A program made the translations under genes and the position numbers. The notes below the pieces were generated by a model. The model was given only the letters and a program-made list of their open reading frames with translations, did not search any database and was not told the DNA's origin. From NCBI GenBank assembly GCA_022340665.1, contig JAJDNM010000149.1:1-64000 (forward strand): 64,000 nucleotides of DNA, written 5' to 3'. Shown here in pieces: positions 27,854 through 36,463 of this stretch (the first letter of the stretch is position 1; each line of letters opens with the position of its first letter). The stretch comes from Acidobacteriota bacterium. Lineage in GTDB: Bacteria > Acidobacteriota > Thermoanaerobaculia > Thermoanaerobaculales > Sulfomarinibacteraceae.

Positions 27854-28497
27854 GCACTCGTTCTTTCTTCAGAGTGGTCTTCTCGATCGTGGCGTGTGCC
27901 GCTTCGATCTGCCTTGCGCCGCGATCCGATGCACAAGTGACGGGGATGGCTGCGCTGGAGGCCTTGAGTACGGCCCTCCAGGCCGAAGTGGCGTGGCAGG
28001 CTTCCTATCGGCAGGAGTACATCGCGGCGGGTATGGGAGCAGGAGAAGAGGTCACCGGGAAGGTCGTCGTGGGCTGGCCCGACCGTGCGGTTTTTGTCGC
28101 AGACAGCCCATCCCGGCAACAAATGGGCCTCGACGGGCGGCTCGTGCGGTTGCTTGATGCCGAGATACCGAGCTGCGACGAGCATCTTCTCGACGATGAC
28201 GAATGGGCGAGGGTGCCACTGGCAGCGGTACTCGATCCGAGAGGTGCGGTGGACCGGTTTTCGGTCCTCGATCACGGGGATCTTGGGTTTGTCCTCGTTC
28301 CGCGGGAGCCCGGAGGCGTTGAGCGGGTGATTGTTGTTCTCGGGGAAGGGCATCTGCCGAACGAGGTGATCGTGGTTGATCCGCAAGGATCGACGAATCA
28401 TCTCTGGTTTTCCGGCTGGGAGTCGGTACAGGGTCCACCGAACGGAGTTTGGCTACCCGAGCCGCCTCTAGGTCTGGACTGTATTTCCGACAGTTAA
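27850..28497 (+). CDS. Secreted LolA-like protein
   Basis: 215 residues starting with TTG in a TTGA overlap. A Sec signal peptide ends near PRSDAQ. The rest has the layout of a LolA-type half-barrel: a strand pair with VVVGWPDRAVFVADSPSRQQMGLDGRLVRLLD, then paired strands FSVLDHGDLGFVLVP and VIVVDPQGSTNHLWFSGWE. The layout suggests a periplasmic lipoprotein carrier or a relative. The evidence is structural-pattern only, and no LolB or LolCDE gene is nearby. Confidence 0.65.
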   Translation: MSTRSFFRVVFSIVACAASICLAPRSDAQVTGMAALEALSTALQAEVAWQASYRQEYIAAGMGAGEEVTGKVVVGWPDRAVFVADSPSRQQMGLDGRLVRLLDAEIPSCDEHLLDDDEWARVPLAAVLDPRGAVDRFSVLDHGDLGFVLVPREPGGVERVIVVLGEGHLPNEVIVVDPQGSTNHLWFSGWESVQGPPNGVWLPEPPLGLDCISDS

Positions 28498-28512
28498 ACG
28501 GTCGACTGTCGG
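28487..28512. terminator. Stem-loop between convergent genes
   Basis: CCGACAGT (28487-28494) pairs with ACTGTCGG (28505-28512) around a 10-base loop. It overlaps the stop of the LolA-like gene and sits just past the stop of the oppositely oriented polyprenyl synthase. There is no long T tract, so the termination role is likely but unproven. Confidence 0.5.
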
Positions 28513-28516
28513 GATA

Positions 28517-29524
28517 CTACATGCCGCGGTCGAGCAGGAGCCGGCAGGCGTGAATCAGAGCGTCGCGTTCGGGACCGGGAGGGAATGCCTGCGCCTTTTC
28601 CACAGCCTCGGTGGAGTGCATCTTCGCTCGTCTGAGAACCTCGTCGAGAACTCCTGACATGCGGACCATCTGCAAGAGTTCACCCTCCGAGATTGCGTCG
28701 AAGGAGCGGCTCGACACGACCTCTTCAAACCGGTCACGAGTCGATTGATCGAGCCGTTCGAGGAGAAGGATGATCGGCAACGTGACGTGACCCTCGAGCA
28801 GATCGGCCATCACCGGCTTGCCGAGCGCGGCACGGTCGGCCGTGAAATCGAGCAGGTCGTCGACCAGCTGGAAAGAGATCCCGACGTTGCGTCCGAACTC
28901 GAGCAGTTGCTCGGTGAGATGAAGGGTCGAGGGCTGAAAAAGGGCTGGTAGAGCACAGGCCGCTGCAAACAGCTCTGCAGTCTTTCGCTGTGTGATGTCC
29001 ATGTAGGTCGGCTCGTCGACGTCGAGGCTTCCACGGATCTGATCGGCCAGAATCTCGCCTTCGGTCATCCGCAGGGTAGCCGACGTCAACACGCGCATCA
29101 TCTCCACATCGCCGAGTTCGAGGCAAAGATCCATGGTCCGCGTATAAAGCCAGTCTCCGACCAAGACTGTCTTCTGGTTGCCCCATGTGTTGTTTGCAGT
29201 AGGTTTTCCCCGACGCAAGTCCGAACCGTCGATGATGTCGTCGTGGATGAGGGTCGCGGTATGGATCATCTCGACGATTGCCGCGTAGCGGACATCCCGC
29301 TCGCCCTTGTAGCCGAGCATCTTGCTCACTAAAAGTACGAACGCCGGGCGAAGGCGCTTTCCGCCGCTCCCAAGGACGTAGGTAACGACGTCGCGAACCA
29401 TCGGCTGCGCGCCTCGAAACTCTCGATCGAAGAATGCGTTGACCTCGTCCAATCGATCAATGATCGGTCCGAAGACCTCACGAATCTGCCGTGCCTGCCT
29501 GAGCGAGGTGACCGTCGCCTTCAT
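28517..29524 (-). CDS. Long-chain trans-polyprenyl diphosphate synthase
   Basis: 335 residues of the IPPS E-type family. The first Asp-rich motif LIHDDIIDGSDLRRGKPTAN and the second QLVDDLLDFTAD (FARM and SARM) are intact. GGKRLRPAFVLLVSKM holds the IPP-binding residues. No bulky residue directly before the first motif signals a short product, so an octaprenyl- or heptaprenyl-type product for quinone side chains is likely. A start at the ATG at 29524 is natural. Confidence 0.93.
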   Translation of the reverse strand: MKATVTSLRQARQIREVFGPIIDRLDEVNAFFDREFRGAQPMVRDVVTYVLGSGGKRLRPAFVLLVSKMLGYKGERDVRYAAIVEMIHTATLIHDDIIDGSDLRRGKPTANNTWGNQKTVLVGDWLYTRTMDLCLELGDVEMMRVLTSATLRMTEGEILADQIRGSLDVDEPTYMDITQRKTAELFAAACALPALFQPSTLHLTEQLLEFGRNVGISFQLVDDLLDFTADRAALGKPVMADLLEGHVTLPIILLLERLDQSTRDRFEEVVSSRSFDAISEGELLQMVRMSGVLDEVLRRAKMHSTEAVEKAQAFPPGPERDALIHACRLLLDRGM

Positions 29525-29544
29525 CCGCGGAGGATAGCACGGCT

Positions 29545-29673
29545 AATGAACTCGGGATTCGGAATTCGGTATTCCGCGTTGGGGAAACCGGATTAAATCC
29601 CTTTTCCAGATGGTATCTGGGAACAGTGCTGCTAACTGAAATTCAAAGCTGAAAATTCGAAATCAGAATTGGG
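29545..29673. repeat. Heptad element E6
   Basis: Units CGGGATT, CGGAATT, CGGTATT, CCGCGTT (29553-29580) form the left arm. After ~50 bp with a TTCCAGATGGTATCTGGGAA palindrome comes a looser right arm with GAAATTC, AAAATTC and GAAATCA units (29638-29668). It lies upstream of the polyprenyl synthase and downstream of the TPR gene. Confidence 0.6.
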
Positions 29674-29687
29674 TGCCTGGGAAAAAA

Positions 29688-30023
29688 CTATCCCCAGACT
29701 GAAAGTAGTCTGCCGAGGGATGTGCGCGCACTTTGGGCGTGCGGATGGTGGGATTCACGGCCACAAAGATTGATGACTTTACGGTAACAGTCGACTGCAG
29801 TTTGCTCATCTTCACGACAATGATGTCGCAGATGACCTTTCATCAACCATGCTTCCGTGTGATTCGGGTCAACGTTCAATATTCTGTCGATGAAGATTTC
29901 GGCGACTTCCCATCGTTCTTCTGAAATTGCTCTTGCAGCATGTGCTCTGTAAACGCGAATCTGAGAATTGTGGTCACTCAGTTTTGGTCCTGATTCGCGC
30001 TGAAAAATGGAGAAGGTTCTCAT
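29688..30023 (-). CDS. Small TPR-repeat protein
   Basis: 111 residues from the ATG at 30023; a TTG at 30047 would add eight. One and a half TPR units are visible: WEVAEIFIDRILNVDPNHTEAWLMKGHLRHHC, then AVDCYRKVINLCG. No signal peptide. The gene and its flanks are clearly AT-richer than all neighbours and use more A/T-ending codons. No convincing Shine-Dalgarno sequence is seen. Likely a scaffold fragment or a recently acquired gene; function unknown. Confidence 0.6.
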   Translation of the reverse strand: MRTFSIFQRESGPKLSDHNSQIRVYRAHAARAISEERWEVAEIFIDRILNVDPNHTEAWLMKGHLRHHCREDEQTAVDCYRKVINLCGRESHHPHAQSARTSLGRLLSVWG

Positions 30024-30318
30024 CTTTTCTGGCCAAGGATGTCGCAATGAATTGTCGTTGTCAAGAGAATTTGACGAATAATGTTAGAAAAATTTCCCTT
30101 GTATTCGAAATCTGCCCTGGCTTTCGTACCTCAAAAACGCTCAGAATTCTACAAACAGGTAGATGTTAGTTGCATCGAGGATGTCTCAAGAGATTGATTT
30201 TGCGATGATATGAGTTCATAGAATTTTAGAGAACAAAGAATGTGCCAGAAGCAAATAGGCTCCGGACCGTGTCGACGATGCGAGGCGGGAGGTTGCGGGA
30301 TCGCGCTATCATGGCGCC
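30024..30318. other. AT-rich intergenic stretch upstream of dnaE
   Basis: About 295 bp without a credible ORF, much richer in A and T than the rest of the window. It must contain the promoters of dnaE (plus) and the TPR gene (minus). A minus-strand TTGACA (30058-30063) and AT-rich segments near 30190-30240 are candidates, but no fully convincing pair was found. Confidence 0.5.
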
Positions 30319-33300
30319 ATGAGTCGACCAACCGAGGTGCCGCCTTTCGTTCATCTCCACCTTCACACGCATTACTCATTGCTCGACTCGGCAATCAGAA
30401 TTCCGGACCTCACGAAACAGATATCCCGCCTTGGAATGTCAGCAGTGGCAATGACCGATCACGGCAACATATTTGGCGCGTTTCAGTTTCACAAATCCGC
30501 TCTCGAAGCCGGGGTAAGGCCGATCGTCGGTTGCGAGGTGTATGTTGCACCCGGTGATCATCGTGATCGAAAGCCGGTTCCGGGCCGGCGGCGACCGTAC
30601 GATCATCTGGTGTTGCTGGCCGAGAATAACCACGGTTATTCGAACCTCGTCAAGCTTGTGAGTTCCGGATATCTCGAGGGCTTCTACCACAAGCCGAGAG
30701 TTTCAAAAGAACTGCTCGGTGCTCACAGCGATGGATTGATAGCCCTTTCGGCGTGTCTTTCGGGTGAGGTTTCGAGGCTCCTGTTGTCTCGGGAGCAGGA
30801 AAAGGCGCGTGAAGCGGCAGAGACCTACCGAGAAATCTTTGGCGACCAGAGTTTTTTCCTCGAAATTCAGGATCACGGCATGGCGGACGAGGAGTTCGTT
30901 CGTGCAGGCATGGTGGCGCTTTCGGGGACGACTGGCATTCCGCTGGTGGCGACAAACGACTGCCATTTCCACGAGCGCGAGGACACCTTTGCTCACCGTG
31001 TCCTGCTCGGCATCGGTCTTAATCGGGACCTCGAGGACCTTCAGAGAAGCTACGCCTATAACGCCGAATTCTACGTGAAAACCCCGGAAGAGATGTACAA
31101 GCTGTTCGCTGATTATCCGGGAGCTTGCGAGCGCACTGCCGAAATCGCATCTCGGTGCCACATGCGATTCGACACAGATACTCTCCACTTGCCGAAATTC
31201 AAGATTCCAAATGATATGAACCTCGAGGTTTTCCTCGCCGAGAAGGCGCAGGAAGGACTGACGAACAGGCTCAAGAAGGGAAACCCGAGGAAGTGCTCTA
31301 CTCAGGACTATGAAACACGTCTCGAGCAAGAGCTCGACATCATTCGAAAAATGGGTTTCCCCGGTTATTTCCTCGTCGTGTGGGATTTCATCCGTCACGC
31401 GCGGGAGAACGATATTCCGGTCGGTCCGGGTCGCGGATCGGCCGCTGGATCCTTGGTTTCATATGCGCTTGGTATCACGGATATTGACCCTCTCGAGTTC
31501 GACCTTCTTTTCGAGAGATTCCTCAACCCGGATCGGATCTCGATGCCCGATATCGATATCGATTTCTGTCAGAGACGTCGAGATGAAGTGATCGAGTACG
31601 TGCGCGGACTTTACGGTGAGGAATCGGTGTCACAAATCGCGACTTTCAACATCCTCAAGGCGAAGTCTGCGGTTCGCGATGTCGGGCGCGTGATGGGCAT
31701 GTCATTCGGTGACGTGGATCGGATCGCCAAGCTGATCCCCGATGAACTGAATATCACGATCGCGAAGGCTCTCGAGGATTCGCCGAGGTTGCGCGAGCTG
31801 GTCGAAAACGACGATGACGTCAGGCAGCTCGTAGAGACTGCTGCGCGGCTCGAAGGGCTCGCCCGCCACTGCGGAGTCCATGCTGCCGGTGTCGTGATCG
31901 CTCCGGAGCCGCTGGTAAATCTGGTTCCGTTGAACCGATCGTCCCACGAGGAGGTGACGACTCAGTTCGACAAGGACGATGTGGAGGCCCTGGGACTTCT
32001 CAAGATGGATTTTCTTGGGCTGCGGACACTGACCGTCATCGATGACGCGGTGAAATCAATCAGGCGATCGGAAAATCCCGATCTCGATCTCACCTCCATC
32101 CCGTTCGACGATCACGTAGTCTACGAACTCTTTTCGGCAGGGGAAACCGACGGCGTGTTTCAGTTCGAGTCCTCCGGGATGAAGGACGTGCTGCGAAAGG
32201 TACAGCCGCAGAGCTTTCTCGACATTGCCGCCCTGAATGCGCTGTATCGGCCAGGCCCGATGCAGTTCATCGATGATTATGCAGACCGCAAGCACGGGCG
32301 AAAAACCTTCACCTACATCTTCCCCGAACTCGAAGACATTCTCGGCGAGACGTACGGCATCATTGTCTACCAGGAACAGGTGATGCAGATCGCGGTCGAA
32401 ATCGCCGGGTTCTCGATGGCCAAGGCGGACACCCTGCGCAAGGCCATGGGCAAGAAAAAGCAGGAGATCATCGACCGTGAAGGTGAGAACTTCATCCAGG
32501 GTGCGGTCGCCAAGGGCCATCCGAAGGACAAGACCCGGCAGCTGTGGAACCAGATCGTGCCGTTCGCGAAGTACGGCTTCAACAACTCGCACTCTGTGGC
32601 CTACGCGCACGTGGCATACCTCACCGCATACTTGAAGGCGCACTACACCCCGCACTTCATGGCAGCGATGCTGACCTCGGAAATGAACAATACGGATAAA
32701 CTCGGCCAGTACCTCGTGAGGTGCAAGCAGATGGAACTCGAGATCCTGCCGCCGGACATCAACGCGTCGATGCCGCACTTCACGGTCGAGAATGGTGGTA
32801 TCCGTTTCGGACTGGCAGCGATCAAGGGTGTGGGCCTTGCCGCCGTGGAACCCCTGCTCGAAGCCAGGTCACGAGTCGGTGAATTCTCCTCGGTCTCCGA
32901 TTGCCTGCGATCGCTGTCGGCCCGTTCCATGAACCAGAAGGCCCTCGAGAGCCTGACCAAGGCAGGTTGTTTCGATCGCTTCGACATCAGCCGAAAGGGC
33001 ATTCTGGACAATCTCGAACGCCTGCTCGAGATGGCCGGGCGGGAGAGAGAACAGCGCGAGCTCGGACAGGGCTTTCTCTTCGATGCTCTGCCGTCCGAGG
33101 CACTCGAGGACGAGCTTCGCAAGGCCGTCCGGGCGGACGAGGCAGAGCGATTGTCTTGGGAGCGAGAGGTTCTCGGCTTCTATCTCACAGGTCACCCGTT
33201 GGCTGCTTTCGATGAGCAGCTCGACCGGTACTCTGATTGTCGAGTCGTCGAAATCGCCGATCGTTTCGCCGCTGGTGCCGAGCATCTTACAGTCGGAGGA

Positions 33301-33879
33301 CTGGTCACCAGTCTCAAGGTGATGCCGATCCGTAAGGAGGGCCGCAACCAGGGTCGCAGAATGGCCGTTTTTCGGCTCGAGGATGCGGCCGGTGCGGTCC
33401 GGGTGGTCGCCTTTCCCGATGTCTTCGAAGCCTACGAGCGACTGCTGGCTGACGGGAAGCCAGTGTTGGTCGTGGCGACCACCAGGGGCGAGGGCGAGCA
33501 CGTCGAACTCATGGCGGACGAGGTCGTGGCTCTCGACGGCATCGACTCGCGGCGCGCGGCAGCGCTGCGAGTGGTGATTGACCTCGATCAGGTGGACGAA
33601 GAACGGCTCGAAGAGATTCGCGAGTATCTGCTCGAACATCCGGGTGAGATGCCGGTCAGGTTCGAGCTGCTCCGGCGAGGTCGTTTCCGCGCACGACTGG
33701 TGCCGCCGCCGGCATTGACCGTCGATCCTCGTACTGCTACCAGGGACGGGCTCAAACGTCTCCTGGACGGTGGCTGGTGCGAGTACGAGTTCGACTCCAA
33801 AGCCCGCAACGGCGGTGGCAAGAGCGTGCGACCGCCGTCCCCAACTGCAACCGGTGATTCAGCGGAGTTGGTGAACTAG
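30319..33879 (+). CDS. dnaE: DNA polymerase III alpha subunit
   Basis: 1186 residues, standard DnaE1 length. The N-terminal PHP domain begins HLHLHTHYSLLDS and keeps TDHGNIFGAFQF. The polymerase palm carries PDIDIDF (~residue 410) with two catalytic aspartates, and LKMDFLGLRTLTVIDD holds the third. Then come fingers with RPGPM, the helix-hairpin-helix and beta-clamp-binding region, and a C-terminal OB fold (LTVGGLVTSLKVMPIRKEGRNQGRRMAVFRLED). This is the main replicative polymerase. A ~25-residue polar tail is the only unusual part. Confidence 0.97.
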   Translation: MSRPTEVPPFVHLHLHTHYSLLDSAIRIPDLTKQISRLGMSAVAMTDHGNIFGAFQFHKSALEAGVRPIVGCEVYVAPGDHRDRKPVPGRRRPYDHLVLLAENNHGYSNLVKLVSSGYLEGFYHKPRVSKELLGAHSDGLIALSACLSGEVSRLLLSREQEKAREAAETYREIFGDQSFFLEIQDHGMADEEFVRAGMVALSGTTGIPLVATNDCHFHEREDTFAHRVLLGIGLNRDLEDLQRSYAYNAEFYVKTPEEMYKLFADYPGACERTAEIASRCHMRFDTDTLHLPKFKIPNDMNLEVFLAEKAQEGLTNRLKKGNPRKCSTQDYETRLEQELDIIRKMGFPGYFLVVWDFIRHARENDIPVGPGRGSAAGSLVSYALGITDIDPLEFDLLFERFLNPDRISMPDIDIDFCQRRRDEVIEYVRGLYGEESVSQIATFNILKAKSAVRDVGRVMGMSFGDVDRIAKLIPDELNITIAKALEDSPRLRELVENDDDVRQLVETAARLEGLARHCGVHAAGVVIAPEPLVNLVPLNRSSHEEVTTQFDKDDVEALGLLKMDFLGLRTLTVIDDAVKSIRRSENPDLDLTSIPFDDHVVYELFSAGETDGVFQFESSGMKDVLRKVQPQSFLDIAALNALYRPGPMQFIDDYADRKHGRKTFTYIFPELEDILGETYGIIVYQEQVMQIAVEIAGFSMAKADTLRKAMGKKKQEIIDREGENFIQGAVAKGHPKDKTRQLWNQIVPFAKYGFNNSHSVAYAHVAYLTAYLKAHYTPHFMAAMLTSEMNNTDKLGQYLVRCKQMELEILPPDINASMPHFTVENGGIRFGLAAIKGVGLAAVEPLLEARSRVGEFSSVSDCLRSLSARSMNQKALESLTKAGCFDRFDISRKGILDNLERLLEMAGREREQRELGQGFLFDALPSEALEDELRKAVRADEAERLSWEREVLGFYLTGHPLAAFDEQLDRYSDCRVVEIADRFAAGAEHLTVGGLVTSLKVMPIRKEGRNQGRRMAVFRLEDAAGAVRVVAFPDVFEAYERLLADGKPVLVVATTRGEGEHVELMADEVVALDGIDSRRAAALRVVIDLDQVDEERLEEIREYLLEHPGEMPVRFELLRRGRFRARLVPPPALTVDPRTATRDGLKRLLDGGWCEYEFDSKARNGGGKSVRPPSPTATGDSAELVN

Positions 33880-33985
33880 CAGGGGAGAAAAGGAGAAGAG
33901 AAGAAAAGGGGAAGAGCAGGCGGGGGGTGGCAGCCAGTTGTCGCCCTGCCCTCTGCACCTTTTCCCCTTTTCCCCTCTGCAACCA
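33880..33985. repeat. Purine/pyrimidine inverted-repeat element between convergent genes
   Basis: A purine-only arm (GGGGAGAAAAGGAGAAGAG..., 33882-33918) faces a pyrimidine arm (ACCTTTTCCCCTTTTCCCCT, 33957-33976) across a GGCAG...CTGCC core. The mirror layout matches the arm-hairpin-arm plan of the heptad elements, although the unit period is less clear. It can act as a bidirectional terminator. Confidence 0.55.
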
Positions 33986-33988
33986 GCG

Positions 33989-36187
33989 TCACTCCGCCTT
34001 CAAAACCTTGTATTTGCCGCTCAGCCATCGCTTGACATCAGTCTTGTACCAGCGTGAAAAACGCCTGCCCGAAGGACCACCGGCAAGAACAGTGAGCGCG
34101 CTGTCTTCGCCGAGATCGGTGATGAAGCGCCAGGATGGCGTGAAGGTTGTTTGCCTGTTGTGGGCGGTGAAAATACCCCCCTGAACGATGGTGGCGCGAT
34201 TTCCCTGGACCTGGATGGGACCGTGATCGAAACCGAGCCACGTGGGCAACCGCCCGTCAAAAAATATGTTCTTCATCATGACCTGTTGGCGGCGGCCCCA
34301 CGGGCTGATTGCTTCCACATCGACCTCGGTCAGGACCTCTTCGAGAACGCGACGGAAAAGGACTTCCTTGCCCTCCTCTCCGAACCATGATGCTTCGTCG
34401 CCGAGCAGAACCCGGTCGAAAAGGTGGTAGTAGTCGGCGACAATCGCTGTCGTCTCGATCGTCGCGTCCCAGATGTCCTCGCCGAAAAGGCCCCTGCCGA
34501 AAACTTCTCTGAGAATGGCGTGGTAGACAGTTTCGAAGAGGGAAGCGCCGCGAGATCCGTAACCGTATCGACAATCCCATCCAGCCAGCATTCGACCGGC
34601 AAATGTCTCGGGAAGCAGCGGCCGGAGGATTTCCATGAACCGTTCGGCCTGGAGCGAGTAAACATCGTTTTGAACGTGTCGCATATCGTCCTGAGAGCAA
34701 GCATCAATCGCGGAAAGCAACGAGCGAATCCGGTCGACTCGATATGAACCCATCGGCAAATTGATGACCAGCCGGCCGTTCTCCGGATTGAGGTCGTTGT
34801 TTGCGGTCGCGAGAAATCCCTCGGGTGGGTTGAACAACGAGTGGAGTTGATCTGCCGACACCAGCCCACGCCACCGCATCTTGTCATCCCAGGCGGGTAC
34901 GGGGTGCAGTCCCGAGTGTTGCCGATCCGGAAGGAGCCCGGATTGCTGGTAGCCGATATTGCCGTCGCGATCGGCCAGCAGCCAGTTACAGGAGATTGCC
35001 ACCTCGCGAACGATCGTCTGCGCTTCGAGTACTGTTGTGGCGGTAGGCAGGCGCGCGAGGGCATCGAGAGATGCCGAGCCGCCCCTTCGGTGTGCCGACC
35101 ACGCACGACTGAGGTAAAAGCCGTTCTCCAGATCGGGCTTCCGGTTGTCGCTCTCGAGCACCCCGAGATCGGTTTCGCGAATCGTCACTTCAACCGGGCT
35201 CGCGCCTTTCCTGGCAATCTTCTCGGTTCGGATCTTCAGAGGTACAAAGGAATCCCCGCGTTGATAGCTGTCATCCCTGCATTTCTCGACAAAGAAATCC
35301 ACCATGTCCATGAACCCGTAGGTGAAACCGAAGCTGAGATCTCGGGTGCGTCCCATGACGAGGCCAGGAACGCCGGGCATCGTTGCACCGATCCGATAGT
35401 TGTCGGCGGTATGCATGACTGCTTCGTACCAGATCGCCGGCAGCCTGTTGCACTCGAGATGGGGATCGTTGCACTGGAGCGGTTTTCCCGAAACGGTCTT
35501 CGAACCGGAAATCGCCCAGTTGTTGCTAGCCATGATGGTCGGCACCGGTCCGAGGAACCTGAGGGAGGCTGGAAGCAGCGGTTGGAGGTATCGAAGCTTG
35601 GCTATTGCGTCGATAGTCTGCTGATCGAGAGCTTCGAGGTGGGGCGCGGTGAGTCTGGCCAGCCGTTCGATTGACACACCGCCTCGAATGGCTTGGATGA
35701 GGAACTTTTCCATGTCCTGTTGCGACTGCGCGAGGCCGACGTAGGACATGAGCTTGACGGTCAAAATGGTGTCGGCGATTGTCCACCACTCGGGGTCGTG
35801 ACGGACCAGAAGTAACTCCAGCGGACGATGATTGGTGGAGAGCCAGTGGTTGATTCCCTCCGCATAGGCTTCGCCCAATTCTCTGCCCTCTGCAATGCAG
35901 TTGACCGCTTCAACCTTTGCATATCGGGCGATACCGAGCTCTCGCATGAAGATGTCGATCTCGAGCGTCTCATCGTCATTGATGAGGCATTCGCAGAGTC
36001 GCCCTTGCCCGATGAGGCGAACCAGGATCATCTGGACAAATCGGTCCTGCGCATGAGCAAAACCCAACCCCCGGGCGAGATCGAGATCGTCGTCCCCCCA
36101 GAGCATGATGACGCCGTTCTGGTTTCGCGCGATCTCGATCGTCGATCCAGCGATGTCGATCTCCCGTCGCCTGCCGGTGATCCTCAT
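33989..36187 (-). CDS. Penicillin-acylase-family Ntn hydrolase lacking a signal peptide
   Basis: 732 residues of the S45 family. The alpha part has the GLGFAHAQDRFVQM motif near residue 42. The autoprocessing site is IMA-SNNWAISG, with nucleophile Ser221 after Ala220 (Gly is more usual). NDPHL follows, then PGVPGLVMGRTRDLSFGFTYG. A late NNDLNP marks the beta subunit. Family members are normally exported; this one begins directly with RITGRRREIDIAG and shows no signal, so it may be cytoplasmic. Substrates of the family include acyl-homoserine lactones, N-acyl amino acids and beta-lactams; none can be chosen here. Confidence 0.9.
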   Translation of the reverse strand: MRITGRRREIDIAGSTIEIARNQNGVIMLWGDDDLDLARGLGFAHAQDRFVQMILVRLIGQGRLCECLINDDETLEIDIFMRELGIARYAKVEAVNCIAEGRELGEAYAEGINHWLSTNHRPLELLLVRHDPEWWTIADTILTVKLMSYVGLAQSQQDMEKFLIQAIRGGVSIERLARLTAPHLEALDQQTIDAIAKLRYLQPLLPASLRFLGPVPTIMASNNWAISGSKTVSGKPLQCNDPHLECNRLPAIWYEAVMHTADNYRIGATMPGVPGLVMGRTRDLSFGFTYGFMDMVDFFVEKCRDDSYQRGDSFVPLKIRTEKIARKGASPVEVTIRETDLGVLESDNRKPDLENGFYLSRAWSAHRRGGSASLDALARLPTATTVLEAQTIVREVAISCNWLLADRDGNIGYQQSGLLPDRQHSGLHPVPAWDDKMRWRGLVSADQLHSLFNPPEGFLATANNDLNPENGRLVINLPMGSYRVDRIRSLLSAIDACSQDDMRHVQNDVYSLQAERFMEILRPLLPETFAGRMLAGWDCRYGYGSRGASLFETVYHAILREVFGRGLFGEDIWDATIETTAIVADYYHLFDRVLLGDEASWFGEEGKEVLFRRVLEEVLTEVDVEAISPWGRRQQVMMKNIFFDGRLPTWLGFDHGPIQVQGNRATIVQGGIFTAHNRQTTFTPSWRFITDLGEDSALTVLAGGPSGRRFSRWYKTDVKRWLSGKYKVLKAE

Positions 36188-36463
36188 CTTCTCCCCCCGC
36201 GGCTGCCATTATTCCCTATCCCGCTGCTGAGAGTGCCGAGTCAGTTCACGCTCAGGAATGGTCGGAGCGGGCGAGAGTCCGTAAAACCTGACGCCGAGTC
36301 TGAATGTGCTGACGAAGCTATCGCGACAGCGACCGCGCTCGTGCTCGATCGAGGTGGTTCGGACTTTCTGATTGGCCGTACGCCCGACGAGCCGTCAAGC
36401 CCCGACGCGGTGTGCCAAGTTACGCCAAACGAGCGAGATAGCCGAAACTCGGGGTATTCTTGA

